Source: Gimesia sp. (GTDB lineage Bacteria; Planctomycetota; Planctomycetia; Planctomycetales; Planctomycetaceae). From it: a stretch of DNA of 64,000 nt. Where the stretch lies: the NCBI RefSeq assembly GCF_040219335.1, contig NZ_JAVJSQ010000020.1:1-64000 (forward strand), given 5' to 3'. The stretch's first letter is position 1, and the number at the start of each line of letters is the position of its first letter. The position numbers and the translations under genes are program-made. Below are positions 47,469 to 58,526 of the stretch, piece by piece. The notes beneath the pieces are model-generated. The model ran no database searches. It was not told the DNA's origin and saw nothing but the letters and a program-made list of their open reading frames with translations.

Positions 47469-48824
47469 ATGTCAGATGTTCGCACTTTTAAAGCCGCTTC
47501 AATGCAGGAAGCATTGAAACTGGTTCGCGAAGAAATGGGCAGCGATGCTGTGATCCTGCAGACAAAACAGGTGCCGGGCCGCAGAGGACTCCTGCCCTGG
47601 ACCCGCACCAGAGAAGAATTTGAAATCACGGCTGGTCTGGGTATCAAAGTCCGCACACCTGCCGCCGTGCAGAATAACAGACGCCCCGCCAGTTCCCCGT
47701 TACAACATCGTGCTTCCAATCTCCAACCGGCGGGCGCCCGCAATGAATCCGTTTCTTACGCTGAACCACCGTCGCGTGAGTTACCCTCCGAACATCGCTC
47801 CGCACCGATCCAACGAACACCTGCTCCAGAAAGAAGCGTCGAGGAAGACAACAGACCGCCGGTTCACAATCGTCTTGAACAGCGTCTGCAGGATTCCCGC
47901 CCCCGACCAAGCCATGCATCGCAGCCGGCCTACGATCCCACTGAGGAATTTGCAGAAAAGCTGAATGCCATCCAGGAAATGCTGGAATCACTGGATCGCC
48001 GTACTCGCACACAGCGTTCGACCGATGTACCCTCAGAACTGTTTCACATTTACACCGATCTGATTGACGCTGAAGTAGACGAAACCATTGCTCACGACCT
48101 CGTCAGCCAACTCAAAGAGCATGCCACTCCCGAACAACTCAAAGATACACAGGCAAGCCAGTCCCTGTTGGCGGCACTGATTGAGGCGCAACTGGACTGT
48201 GCCTCACCCATTCGTCCGGTGCCTGGTCAACGCAAAGTGGTGGCCCTGGTCGGTCCCACGGGCGTCGGTAAAACAACGACCATCGCCAAGCTGGCTGCGA
48301 ACTTCCGTCTGCGTGATAACATTAAAATGGGCCTGATCACTGTCGACACTTACCGGATTGCCGCTGTCGAACAGTTACGAACCTATGCGGAAATCATCGA
48401 CCTGCCCATGAAAGTCGTAAGCACGCCACGAGAAATGCAGATGGCACTCGACGAGATGGTCGGACTGGACCTGGTCCTGATCGACACCGCGGGTCGCAGC
48501 CCGAGCGATGATCTGAAAATCCAGGAACTGGAAAGCCTGTTCCGCGATATCGCCATCGATGAAATCGCCCTGGTAATGAGCATGACTTCCAGTGTCCGCA
48601 CTCTCGAAGCGATTGCCGAACGATTCAAAGTAGCCCGTCCAACGTCAATGATATTGACCAAACTGGACGAAGCCCCCGTCATGGGCAGTCTGCTGACTCT
48701 AAGTCAGAAAGTAAAACTGCCGATGCAGTATCTGACTACGGGACAGGATGTACCCGACGATATCGAGCCGGCGAATGCTGCCCGGATTTCACGCCTGGTT
48801 CTGGGCGAAGACAAACTGCACTAA
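47469..48824 (+). CDS. flhF: Flagellar SRP-type GTPase FlhF
   Basis: The N-terminal part has the FlhF-typical opening KAASMQEALKLVREEMGSDAVIL. A low-complexity Pro/Arg/Ser linker follows (about 80-160), then the NG GTPase domain with P-loop GPTGVGKTTTIAKLAANF, DTYRIAAVEQLRTYA and DTAGRSPSD. FlhF places the flagellum, typically with FlhG at the cell pole. It follows flhA by 98 bases and precedes flhG. Confidence 0.94.
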   Translation: MSDVRTFKAASMQEALKLVREEMGSDAVILQTKQVPGRRGLLPWTRTREEFEITAGLGIKVRTPAAVQNNRRPASSPLQHRASNLQPAGARNESVSYAEPPSRELPSEHRSAPIQRTPAPERSVEEDNRPPVHNRLEQRLQDSRPRPSHASQPAYDPTEEFAEKLNAIQEMLESLDRRTRTQRSTDVPSELFHIYTDLIDAEVDETIAHDLVSQLKEHATPEQLKDTQASQSLLAALIEAQLDCASPIRPVPGQRKVVALVGPTGVGKTTTIAKLAANFRLRDNIKMGLITVDTYRIAAVEQLRTYAEIIDLPMKVVSTPREMQMALDEMVGLDLVLIDTAGRSPSDDLKIQELESLFRDIAIDEIALVMSMTSSVRTLEAIAERFKVARPTSMILTKLDEAPVMGSLLTLSQKVKLPMQYLTTGQDVPDDIEPANAARISRLVLGEDKLH

Positions 48825-48900
48825 TCTCACATCACCTCACTCACTTCCTTTCCTGTCATTTCGATCACTTTAAACTAACCCTGTTTTTGAAGGTCAGCCG

Positions 48901-49881
48901 ATGGCTTCCGCTGTCAATGATTTCAATTTCGATCACGTCGAACTGCATACCGAAGTGTCTGCAGAACCGCAGTCCCTTTCTACCGCTTCGTCTCACGGCG
49001 ATCAGGCGAAGGTACTGCGTGGACTGATGGAGCAGCGACAGCCGGGTGTGATTGAGAAATCAAAATCGACACGCTGCCGCACCCTGGCGATCTGCAGTGG
49101 TAAAGGGGGCGTGGGGAAATCGGTGATCTCACTGAACCTGGCACTGGCACTGGCCAAAACCGGTGCCTCGGTCTGCCTGATGGACATCAACCTGGCGTTA
49201 GGTAACATCGACTTACTCTGTCGACTGAACGGTTACTGGAATCTTTCGCATGTGGTAAGTGGTGCCCGATCTCTCAAGGAAATTCAACTGAAAGGACCGC
49301 TGGGCATTAACGTAATTACCGGCGCCAGCGGCCTGACTGATCTCGCGGACTGTTCAGAAGCAGTTCGCCGCGATGTACTGGGTCAGATGCAGGAACTGGA
49401 AGCGACCCACGATTATCTGATTCTGGATAACGGTACCGGCATTCATCGCAGTATCCGCCAGTTCGTCACATCTGCAGACGATGTATTGATCGTGACGACT
49501 CCCGAACCAACAGCGATTGCGGATGCTTATGCGACGATCAAGTCCCTCTCAACAATTCAATCACTGGAAATCCAAGCCCTGGTCAATCAATGCACTTCTC
49601 TCGACCAGGGCGACAAGGTATTTCAGCAACTCCAAAAAACTACCGAACTGTTTTTGCACACCGGTCTGAGTCAGGCAGGGAAGATCCCCCATGATCTGCA
49701 GGTCGTTCAGTCGGTTTACGATCGGGATCCGCTGGTGCTCAGTCATCCGCAGAGCCCGGCAGCCGAGGCGATTTTCCGCCTGGCCCGTCATGTGATCGAT
49801 GTGCGTAAAACGAAGGAACAAAACAAACAAGAGTCTTACTTTCCGCGACTTTGGCAGCGTCTGCTGGGTGAAGCCGCATAA
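48901..49881 (+). CDS. flhG: MinD-like ATPase FlhG
   Basis: The 326-residue protein has a deviant Walker A SGKGGVGKS at 66-74, as in MinD/FlhG, with VCLMDINLALGNIDLLCRL and LILDNGTGIHRS after it. The N-terminal 60 residues are a linker. FlhG limits flagellar number with FlhF, encoded just upstream. A further helical tail (about 280-326) would be the membrane-contacting part. It is the third gene of the flagellar unit. Confidence 0.93.
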   Translation: MASAVNDFNFDHVELHTEVSAEPQSLSTASSHGDQAKVLRGLMEQRQPGVIEKSKSTRCRTLAICSGKGGVGKSVISLNLALALAKTGASVCLMDINLALGNIDLLCRLNGYWNLSHVVSGARSLKEIQLKGPLGINVITGASGLTDLADCSEAVRRDVLGQMQELEATHDYLILDNGTGIHRSIRQFVTSADDVLIVTTPEPTAIADAYATIKSLSTIQSLEIQALVNQCTSLDQGDKVFQQLQKTTELFLHTGLSQAGKIPHDLQVVQSVYDRDPLVLSHPQSPAAEAIFRLARHVIDVRKTKEQNKQESYFPRLWQRLLGEAA

Positions 49882-50204
49882 ACTTGAAAATCAGGATGGA
49901 AACACCGGGAACATACTCTCTCATCTCTCTCATTCCCGTTCTTTCCTGGCCTTCAGGTCACGTCTAACTTGTAACCCCTGACAATTGATTCCATTCGCGT
50001 GCGTGCAGACGCTGGTCTGTTACTGCGCTATCCAACCAGTGTTCAAACCCAAACTTAGGGCCTGAACTCAGCGATCGCGTTACGCACCGGGAACGGGCTG
50101 AAATGTTAGGTTTTAACGATTAATCAAATTGTAGGAGAAAGGTTAATTTTTCTAAGGCAGGACACCGATATTAAAAGACAGAGGTGTGAAGTTCTCTCCT
50201 GAAA
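49882..50204. other. Intergenic region between flhG and the 90-aa gene
   Basis: About 320 bases without a gene. The only feature noted is a weak sigma28-like motif at 50144-50171, listed separately. Confidence 0.45.
50144..50171 (+). promoter_or_regulatory. Possible sigma28-type flagellar promoter
   Basis: TAATTTTT at 50144-50151 is followed after 12 bases by ACCGATAT at 50164-50171. The -10 shares the central CCGATA of the sigma28 consensus GCCGATAA; the -35 is only partly like TAAAGTTT. It lies 34 bases before the small membrane-protein gene and upstream of the sigma factor gene, so autoregulation would make sense. The match is weak. Confidence 0.28.
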
Positions 50205-50477
50205 GTGAAGAGAGTTTCATCCCGACGTTTTTCGAACTCTATCCGGGAATATTCTGTGGCCCTGCATTATGCATTTCGATTATCGCTGATCGCTTTTGCG
50301 ACTGAATCAGTACGAGGAATCTTTTCTCATGCTGATTTCCTTGGAGCGATCCAATCCGCACTCATAGCTGCAGTCATATTTTTTGGTCTTGGCCTGGTGT
50401 TCGGTGAAGTTGCCTCCCGTCTGGTTGAAGAATCAGTACGGGCGAGTTTTGAAAAATGGAAAACAAATCCTGAATAA
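50205..50477 (+). CDS. Small membrane protein (90 aa)
   Basis: The protein has a basic start, a hydrophobic segment at about 21-36, another at about 48-66 (LIAAVIFFGLGLVFG), then a charged end. The start would be GTG at 50205 with a poor ribosome binding site, so the call is tentative. It lies between flhG and the sigma factor gene. No family is recognised. Confidence 0.5.
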   Translation: MKRVSSRRFSNSIREYSVALHYAFRLSLIAFATESVRGIFSHADFLGAIQSALIAAVIFFGLGLVFGEVASRLVEESVRASFEKWKTNPE

Positions 50478-50554
50478 GAATAAAAAGTAACCGCAGTCAT
50501 TCATTTTATATCGTGCCTATTTGAAACGACTGTAAGTTGATCACGGAGGAGTAA

Positions 50555-51331
<777 letters not shown>

Positions 51332-51358
51332 TACATTTGTCTTACTCCTCTAAGACAC

Positions 51359-51391
51359 AAAAGGCCTCCAGCGGTATGGAGGCCTTTTTTT
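51359..51391 (+). terminator. Intrinsic terminator of the flagellar/sigma unit
   Basis: A 12-bp stem AAAAGGCCTCCA/TGGAGGCCTTTT with a six-base loop is followed by a T run to 51391. It lies 28 bases after the sigma factor stop. Confidence 0.92.
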
Positions 51392-51570
51392 ACGTCTGGA
51401 CATTACCGGACAATTTGTAAATTCCTGTGAGTTCTCGCGCGGTGTACTCGAAATTGGTGCACGATTCGATTTAGAATAGGCCCACAGGGAACATAAGTTC
51501 CGGCTCGTCGATTTGCGACCACTTGGGATTCCACTTACTTCAGACAGATAATCGGGGTGACAGGTCATTC

Positions 51571-52530
51571 ATGGAAGTTTCTCAGATTGAAGATTACTAT
51601 CAGCGCTCACTGACAGAGGTGGGAAAAGTTCTCATGGGTCAGGAAGATCTGGTAGAAGGGGTGCTGATCGCCCTGTTTTGTGAGGGAAATGTGCTGATCG
51701 AAGGGGTTCCCGGCCTGGGCAAAACTTTGCTGGTCAATACCCTCAGCCACGTCCTCTCCAGCAGGTTCCGGCGGATTCAGTTCACCCCCGACCTGATGCC
51801 CTCCGACATCACCGGGCACACCGTGTATGACATGCACGAAAAGGTCTTCACGTTCAATGAAGGCCCCCTGTTCACCAACCTGCTGCTCGCGGATGAAGTC
51901 AACCGCGCCCCGGCTAAGACTCAGTCCGCACTGCTGGAAGCGATGCAGGAACGTCAGGTTTCGGTGGATGGCAAAACCTATCCGCTGGAGCGTCCCTTCC
52001 TGACGATTGCCACTCAGAACCCGCTGGAGCAGGAAGGAACCTATCCGCTGCCCGAGGCGCAGCTGGATCGGTTCATGTTCAAACTGCTGGTTGACTATCC
52101 AACACAGGACCAGGAAAACGCGATCCTCGATCTGTACGCGGCCGGTAAAGACAATCGCGATCTGGGCACCTTTGGTATCGAGCCGGTTCTGAATACGGAA
52201 ACCATTCTGGAGATTCAGAAACGGGCCGCTGAAATCATCGTGGAACCCTCGATCATCAATTACATCACATCGATTGTCTCCCGCACCCGAGGCTGGCACA
52301 CCATTGAAGTTGGTGCCAGTCCACGTGCCAGCGTGAACCTGTTGATCGGTTCGCGGGTGATGGCCGCCTGCCAGGGCCGCGACTTCGTCGTTCCCGATGA
52401 TGTGAAGGAACTGGCCCTACCTGTGCTGCGGCATCGTATCCGCCTGCATCCGGAAGCCGAGATTGAAGGCGTAAACGTGGACGACGTGATTCGAGAAATC
52501 CTGGAAAGTGTTGAGGCGCCCCGCCAATGA
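51571..52530 (+). CDS. MoxR-family AAA+ ATPase
   Basis: The 319-residue protein has Walker A GVPGLGKT at 45-52, Walker B LLLADEVNRAP, the MoxR-specific TQNPLEQEGTYPLPEAQLDRFM and a C-terminal lid with SPRASVNLL. MoxR ATPases act as chaperones, commonly with DUF58 and von Willebrand proteins for maturation of redox enzymes or other complexes. Here the DUF58 gene overlaps it by four bases. I chose ATG at 51571; an upstream ATG at 51523 extends the protein by 16 atypical residues. Confidence 0.92.
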   Translation: MEVSQIEDYYQRSLTEVGKVLMGQEDLVEGVLIALFCEGNVLIEGVPGLGKTLLVNTLSHVLSSRFRRIQFTPDLMPSDITGHTVYDMHEKVFTFNEGPLFTNLLLADEVNRAPAKTQSALLEAMQERQVSVDGKTYPLERPFLTIATQNPLEQEGTYPLPEAQLDRFMFKLLVDYPTQDQENAILDLYAAGKDNRDLGTFGIEPVLNTETILEIQKRAAEIIVEPSIINYITSIVSRTRGWHTIEVGASPRASVNLLIGSRVMAACQGRDFVVPDDVKELALPVLRHRIRLHPEAEIEGVNVDDVIREILESVEAPRQ

Positions 52531-53837
52531 TGCCCCGTCTCTCCCTGCTGTTTCTGTTCGCTGCCGCGATGGTTCCCTTTGCGCTGGGAACGGTCTGGCC
52601 CGAAGCGGGACAGCTGGGAATTCTGGTCTGCCTGGGTGTGTTTCTGCTGTCGTTGGTCGATTTGGTGGTCACCCCTTCACTGCTGGCGATCGAAGTCAAT
52701 CGGGATGTGAATGAAGTCCTGAGCGTCGGTACCCCGAATAGCGTCAAACTCTGGTTTATCAACCGCGGTTCGGTGCCTCTCAAGATTCATGTGCATGACG
52801 AACCGCCGATGCCATGCAGCTATACTGACTTGCCTTTCGACATTGAACTGTTTCCGAACAAGCACCAGTACAGCATTTATCATGTCGAACCACATCACCG
52901 GGGCAAAAACCGGTTCCGCCGCGTCTTTCTGCAGATGAAAAGCAGGCTCGGTCTATGGACGGTTTACGATGAACGGGACATTCACCAGGTGGTCCGTATC
53001 TATCCGGATATTAAAGCAGTACATGGCGTAGAACTGATGGCCCGTCGGAACCGACTGGCAGAAACCGGCATCAAGATGTCCCGCCTGCGGGGACGCGGGA
53101 CTGAGTTCGATCGACTGCGCGAGTATCGTCGTGGCGATGAATTTCGCAGCATTGACTGGAAGGCGACCTCCCGGCACCAGGAGCTGATCAGTCGCGAATA
53201 CGTGGTGGAGAAGAATCAGAATATCATCTTCCTGCTCGACTGCGGTCGTTCGATGTGTAATGCCGATGAAGGCGTGACTCATTTTGACCGGGCATTGAAC
53301 GCGGCGATCCTGTTAAGTTATGTGGCGTTACGGCAGGGAGACACGGTCTCACTGATGGCCTGTTCGAACAAGGTCGAGCGTTGGGTTCCCCCGGTGCGCG
53401 GTGCCGGTTCGATTCAGAAACTGATCCGCCAGGTCTATGATCTGGATCCGGTCTATGAAGCCTCAGACTACCGACTGATGTCGGAACAGCTCCAGCTGCG
53501 CTACCGTAAACGCTCGCTGGTCGTTGTACTCACACACGCGCTGGACGAAGTGCATCTCTCGCATTTGAGCGATGCCCTGCGGATGATGCGCTGGCCCCAT
53601 CTGGTTCTCTCCGCGTTCCTGCGAAACGTTCCCCTGCAGGAGCGGATGAACGCGATCCCGGAAACAGACCGCGAAGCCTTCCAGATCGCCGCAGCCGCAG
53701 ACATCATGGCTACCCAGACCACACAGATCGCCGCGCTACAGAAATCAGGTCTGCTGATTCTGGACACGCTGCCGGAGAATCTGTCGGTCAATCTCATCAG
53801 TCGCTACCTGGACATCAAAGCCCGGCAACTGCTGTGA
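52527..53837 (+). CDS. DUF58 protein
   Basis: Two membrane segments occupy the first 48 residues. The DUF58 core follows with RLRGRGTEFDRLREYRRGDEFRSIDWK and FLLDCGRSM (metal-ion adhesion-like DxGxS in a VWA-like fold). Together with the MoxR gene it forms the classic MoxR-DUF58 pair. Its role is unknown but probably connects an envelope-associated partner to the ATPase. Start ATG at 52527 overlaps the MoxR stop. Confidence 0.92.
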   Translation: MMPRLSLLFLFAAAMVPFALGTVWPEAGQLGILVCLGVFLLSLVDLVVTPSLLAIEVNRDVNEVLSVGTPNSVKLWFINRGSVPLKIHVHDEPPMPCSYTDLPFDIELFPNKHQYSIYHVEPHHRGKNRFRRVFLQMKSRLGLWTVYDERDIHQVVRIYPDIKAVHGVELMARRNRLAETGIKMSRLRGRGTEFDRLREYRRGDEFRSIDWKATSRHQELISREYVVEKNQNIIFLLDCGRSMCNADEGVTHFDRALNAAILLSYVALRQGDTVSLMACSNKVERWVPPVRGAGSIQKLIRQVYDLDPVYEASDYRLMSEQLQLRYRKRSLVVVLTHALDEVHLSHLSDALRMMRWPHLVLSAFLRNVPLQERMNAIPETDREAFQIAAAADIMATQTTQIAALQKSGLLILDTLPENLSVNLISRYLDIKARQLL

Positions 53838-53948
53838 TAGCAGAGTTGAAATCCCCATTTGCTTCCTGCTGCGCACAGGGTTATAGTTGTATCCATGCGT
53901 GCAATTCTCAATTTAAGTTCTAGATCCCGTTGAGCCAGGAATCAATAC

Positions 53949-56900
53949 ATGCGTTTTAAGCTGCCTTTTGTCGTCTTCGTCATTTTGTTGGGTGGGCTGA
54001 TTTCGGCCCCGCGGGAAGCTATAGCTGAGCTCACCCGTGAGCAGGCAATTCAGAAAATACGACATCTTGGCGGGAAATTCGAATTTGTCTTTTCTGGTCC
54101 AGAAAAGAGAATCGACTCGATCGAGATTAACAGTTTCAGAATCACAGACGATGATCTGGCCCCACTGAATCAATTCACAGAATTGAAGAACCTGGTATTT
54201 GCGGGTGGTAGAATTAATGGCTCAGGACTGAAATCTCTCAAGCAATTAAAGGAACTGCAGAGCCTGAGGTTTTACGCCTGTCCTCTCAATGACCGCCATT
54301 TGGAACACCTGGAGCAATTTCCGAATCTGACACAGTTGTTTATCGAACAAGCTCCGCTGACGAATCAGGCTCTGGCCCATATTCAAAAAATACCAAAGCT
54401 GAAGACTTTGGTATTAGTGCGTACTCAAATCTCTGATGCGGAACTTGGCAGACTGCGCGAACTTAAATCATTGAACTTTCTGAACCTGTCCCACTCACAG
54501 ATTACGGATGCAGGCTTGAAGCATCTCGAAGGGATGAACCAACTGAAATTTCTGGGTTTAAAAAACACTCAGGTCAGCTCGCAGGCAGCACGCAAATTAC
54601 AGAAAGAAATACCCGGCTGCAGAATCAGATTTGACAGTCCTGTGGCACCCAGCGATCTGAAACTGGCTGAAGAGATTAACAAACTGGAAGGTAGTGTCAG
54701 CTACCGCGATTCAGGCCAACAGAGACAGATCATTCAGATCATTCTCAAAGGTAAAGAGGTTAACAACTCTTTTTTGAAGCAGCTCAAAGGGAAATCAAAA
54801 CTGAGCGTCCTGAGCCTCGATTCCACCAGTATCAATGATGCAGGCCTCGAAAACCTGAAAGAACTCACGGGGCTGTATACTCTGCGACTGATGGCGAGCA
54901 ACATTACGGATAAAGGGCTGGCACATCTCTCGAGTTTGCATAACCTGCGTTTCCTGAGTTTGCGGGAGAATCCGATCAGTGATGCGGGTCTGCAGCATTT
55001 ATACTCCTTGAAAAAACTCGCCTCTCTCGATTTAAATCAGACCGGAGTTACAGCAGAGGGGATCAAGCAAATCCAACTGAAGCTTCCCGGATGTAAGATA
55101 CTATCGAATCACGACTGGGACCAGATACCAGGGAGCAAAGCAATTGCTGCTTTAAAGTCACTGGGAGCTCATCCCTACTTCTCAAGTCGAACCCGGGATG
55201 GTCTTCCACTACCTGGTGCAGAGTGCTTCCTCACATTGCGGGGAGACCGCATCAGGAATGAGCATTTGAAATTACTCAGAGAGATTCCTCAGCTTAAATC
55301 GCTGGAGATTACCCAAACGGGAATTACAGATATTGGTCTGGCACAGCTCTCCGGCTTGAGTGAACTGAAAAAACTCAGTATTTCTGAATGCAGCATTTCC
55401 GGTTTAGGTCTGGGCAGACTTCAGGGGCTCAAGAATCTGGAAGAACTGAATTTCAGACTTATTTCGATCAAGGACGAGGGACTGACTTATCTCAAACAGT
55501 TCCCCAATCTGAAGTCATTAGAGTTGCTGGATTGCGGGTTGACCGATGCTGGACTGAGCCACCTTAATTCTGTTCCAGATCTGCAGTCATTAAGCCTCAG
55601 GGCTCTCAGAATCAGGGGGGCTGGACTTCGTGAATTGAAACATTTGAAATCTCTGAAGTCACTCAATCTGCATAATATCCCGTTTAAGGATACGGGTCTG
55701 GATGTATTGAGCGAATGTACTCAACTGAAATCACTCACTCTCAGAAAATGTAAATTCCGCAGTGAGGAACTTTCGCATCTATCCGGTTTGAAACACCTCG
55801 AGACCTTAATACTGGTAGATACCAAAGCTGAAGATAAAGATCTGGCAGTGATCGCTGAACTTGACCAACTACAGAAACTGAACCTGGCCCGTACACAACT
55901 AACTGACGCAGGACTGGTACATTTAGCAAATCTGGATCGGCTGGAAACGTTAGATTTATCCGGAACGAAAATAACCAGCCAGGGAACGGCACATTTAAAA
56001 AAGTTAAAGCAGCTCAAAACACTCGATCTGAATGATACCCAGGTTGATGATGCGGCTCTTGAATGGATTTGTTCCAACCCCGATTTATATTCACTGAATC
56101 TCTGGAATACTCAGGTCACGGATCGACTTTTTCAGGTCTTAAGAGATCAACATATTCAACTGAGAAAACTGGAGCTCATCAGTACCAGGGTGACCCCGGC
56201 GGGGGTCGCGCAATTCAAGGAACAGAATCCAGGTTGCGCAATTCGGGCTGTGCCTGCCCTGAGTAAGGCTACAGAGCTCGGCATGCAAAAACTAAGAGAG
56301 TCTGGTGCACATGCTTCCAAGATGAATGTGAATAATACTTTCTCTGTAGCTGTCCATCTCTCCAAGGTCGTCAACCACAGATCGCCTGCGGCTCCCCTGC
56401 ATTTACAGTTTGAACTCCTGAAAGATGTTACCCCGCTATCTCATCTGGTTGTGACCAGCGACCAGCTGACAGACAGAGAAATCAAACAACTGCCACAGTT
56501 TACGGATCTGCATAGCCTGTCTTTGATTGGTTCGGAACTCTCAGACTCAGCACTCAAACTGATCTCACAATTGAAACATCTGAAAAAGCTCAAACTTTCC
56601 AATTCAAAGCTCACGGATCAGAAACTGATTCATCTGAAAAACATGACGAATCTGGAACTTCTGGAGCTTTCCCAGAACCAGATCACTGGTGAGGGTCTGA
56701 AACATCTCGCGGGGTTGACCAAGCTGCAAGATCTGGATTTAAGTAACAATCACATTTCCAGCGAAGGCATTCATCATCTGCAGTCACTGCAAAAACTTAC
56801 GAATCTTGATCTTAATGGTACAAGAATGACTGACCAGGGAATCGAAAAACTGGTTGATCTGAAAGCACTGACTACTCTGAATTTACGGAAGACCAGAATG

Positions 56901-58526
56901 ACTGATGCCAGTATCTACAGCATCAGAAAGATGACGCAACTCACCCATCTGAATCTGGAAGATACCGATGTGACTGACCGAGGGTTGAACGAACTTACCA
57001 GCCTGCAGAAGTTACGTACTTTGAATTTGAAAGAAACCAGGGTTTCCGCCGCTGCAATTAACAAATTTCAACAGCAACATCCGCAATGTCACCTCGTGTA
57101 CCAGATTTCCATACCGAAAAGCTTTGCAGAGCTTCTGATCAAGTTAGGCAGGGCTCAGATTTCAGCCAGAAAGAAACAATTGGGTTCAGAGAATATTATA
57201 TATTCTGTCTCCGTTCCCGACCGACTCATTCTCAGATATGATCCGCTCGATGAACTGCTCGCTATCCTCAAGGAATTCAAATATATTGAATCCCTTGATA
57301 TCCTCTACAAAAAGCTGACAGACTCCAACCTAAAACATCTCGAATCCCTGACGAGTCTCAAAACCCTGAAACTGGATTGTCCGCAAATTACCAGCCAGGG
57401 ACTGGAGTCACTTCAAGGGCTCCAGAATCTTTATCACCTGACCTTAAAATCACCGGATATCAAGGATGCAGGACTCGGACATCTTCATAAGATGCAGTAT
57501 CTCTCACATCTGGACCTCACCGGTACACGAGTTGGGAACGACAGCCTGCAAACACTGCCGGATTTCAGTCGCCTGAGAACTCTGATTTTGAAGCAGACTC
57601 ACGTCGATGATGAAGGTTTGCAACAGGTAGCCAAACTGACTTCGCTAAAAGAATTATCGCTCGAAGAAACTCGGGTTACCGGCACAGGGCTGGCTCATCT
57701 GAAAGATCTTTCGGAGCTTTCGATCTTGTCCTTAAAACAATGTCCTGTCACAGACGCCAGTCTGTCACACCTGAAAGATATGAAAGCTCTCACGCGAATC
57801 GATCTGAGTGAAACCAGCATTACAGACAAGGGTCTGGAGCATCTCAAATCATTGTCCGGTTTAAAGCACTTGAGTCTGTATAACACCGGTGTTACCACTG
57901 CAGGTGCGAAAGCAATCCAGGAACAACTCCCACACTGTCGAGTTTTCTATATCATTCCTTTCAGTGAGCAGGTGCAGAAGCAGATTAAACGTTTCCAGGA
58001 ATTGGGGATGATGGTGCGGCCGACAATGGACGGATTTGAAATGAAAATGGGTGAGATCGTCGTTCTTCCCACCAGAAGACAGCTAAGTGATTCATTTCCT
58101 CATGTAGACCTCAGATTAAAGGAACTCAAAAACGTTCCCGACCTGAAGGTTTTATCTCTGGTCGATCAGCAAGTGACAGACAAAGGACTTAAAGTTCTAA
58201 AGCATTTGCCTCAACTACAGACGCTGGCTGTTTGCAGTCCTCTGGTTTCCGATGATGGATTAAAAGAAGTGACTCAATTGAAACAGTTGGAGGTTTTGAT
58301 TTTATCGTCCTGTGATATCTCAGATGAAGGACTCGCTCATCTTGCGAATTTAAAAAACCTGAAAGAACTTTCCCTCAGAGATACAAAGATCACATTAGAA
58401 GGTTTAATTCACCTGAAAGACCTTAAGCATCTGGAGCGGGTCTCGGTACCCAAAAAAAACTTCCCCCAGGAAAAGCTCTATGAATTTTCAAAGTTATTTC
58501 CTGACACAGAAGTGTTTGACTATTAA
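53949..58526 (+). CDS. Giant secreted bacterial leucine-rich-repeat protein (1525 aa)
   Basis: A signal peptide (LPFVVFVILLGGLISAP) is followed by LRRs of the bacterial type with the pattern L-x-x-L-x-L-x-x-T-x-I-T-D-x-G-L. The repeats form six larger modules. Each opens with a helical cap and a strand (for example AIAALKSLGAHPYF and KQIKRFQELGMMVRP), runs through several LRRs and closes with a helix of the form I-T/V-x-x-G/A-x-x-x-I/L-Q...P-x-C-x-I/L (such as GCRIRFD, GCKILSN, GCAIRAV, HCRVFYI). No membrane anchor is seen at the C-terminus. The ligand is unknown; such proteins are frequent in planctomycetes. Confidence 0.9.
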   Translation: MRFKLPFVVFVILLGGLISAPREAIAELTREQAIQKIRHLGGKFEFVFSGPEKRIDSIEINSFRITDDDLAPLNQFTELKNLVFAGGRINGSGLKSLKQLKELQSLRFYACPLNDRHLEHLEQFPNLTQLFIEQAPLTNQALAHIQKIPKLKTLVLVRTQISDAELGRLRELKSLNFLNLSHSQITDAGLKHLEGMNQLKFLGLKNTQVSSQAARKLQKEIPGCRIRFDSPVAPSDLKLAEEINKLEGSVSYRDSGQQRQIIQIILKGKEVNNSFLKQLKGKSKLSVLSLDSTSINDAGLENLKELTGLYTLRLMASNITDKGLAHLSSLHNLRFLSLRENPISDAGLQHLYSLKKLASLDLNQTGVTAEGIKQIQLKLPGCKILSNHDWDQIPGSKAIAALKSLGAHPYFSSRTRDGLPLPGAECFLTLRGDRIRNEHLKLLREIPQLKSLEITQTGITDIGLAQLSGLSELKKLSISECSISGLGLGRLQGLKNLEELNFRLISIKDEGLTYLKQFPNLKSLELLDCGLTDAGLSHLNSVPDLQSLSLRALRIRGAGLRELKHLKSLKSLNLHNIPFKDTGLDVLSECTQLKSLTLRKCKFRSEELSHLSGLKHLETLILVDTKAEDKDLAVIAELDQLQKLNLARTQLTDAGLVHLANLDRLETLDLSGTKITSQGTAHLKKLKQLKTLDLNDTQVDDAALEWICSNPDLYSLNLWNTQVTDRLFQVLRDQHIQLRKLELISTRVTPAGVAQFKEQNPGCAIRAVPALSKATELGMQKLRESGAHASKMNVNNTFSVAVHLSKVVNHRSPAAPLHLQFELLKDVTPLSHLVVTSDQLTDREIKQLPQFTDLHSLSLIGSELSDSALKLISQLKHLKKLKLSNSKLTDQKLIHLKNMTNLELLELSQNQITGEGLKHLAGLTKLQDLDLSNNHISSEGIHHLQSLQKLTNLDLNGTRMTDQGIEKLVDLKALTTLNLRKTRMTDASIYSIRKMTQLTHLNLEDTDVTDRGLNELTSLQKLRTLNLKETRVSAAAINKFQQQHPQCHLVYQISIPKSFAELLIKLGRAQISARKKQLGSENIIYSVSVPDRLILRYDPLDELLAILKEFKYIESLDILYKKLTDSNLKHLESLTSLKTLKLDCPQITSQGLESLQGLQNLYHLTLKSPDIKDAGLGHLHKMQYLSHLDLTGTRVGNDSLQTLPDFSRLRTLILKQTHVDDEGLQQVAKLTSLKELSLEETRVTGTGLAHLKDLSELSILSLKQCPVTDASLSHLKDMKALTRIDLSETSITDKGLEHLKSLSGLKHLSLYNTGVTTAGAKAIQEQLPHCRVFYIIPFSEQVQKQIKRFQELGMMVRPTMDGFEMKMGEIVVLPTRRQLSDSFPHVDLRLKELKNVPDLKVLSLVDQQVTDKGLKVLKHLPQLQTLAVCSPLVSDDGLKEVTQLKQLEVLILSSCDISDEGLAHLANLKNLKELSLRDTKITLEGLIHLKDLKHLERVSVPKKNFPQEKLYEFSKLFPDTEVFDY

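Noticed and set aside
49980..50060. Possible tRNA near the end of flhG
   Set aside because: Some tRNA-like words occur, but no acceptor stem or cloverleaf can be formed.
53949..58526. CRISPR or DNA repeat array
   Set aside because: The periodicity is that of LRR codons in one open frame; there are no identical direct repeats with unique spacers. No CRISPR array was seen anywhere in the window.
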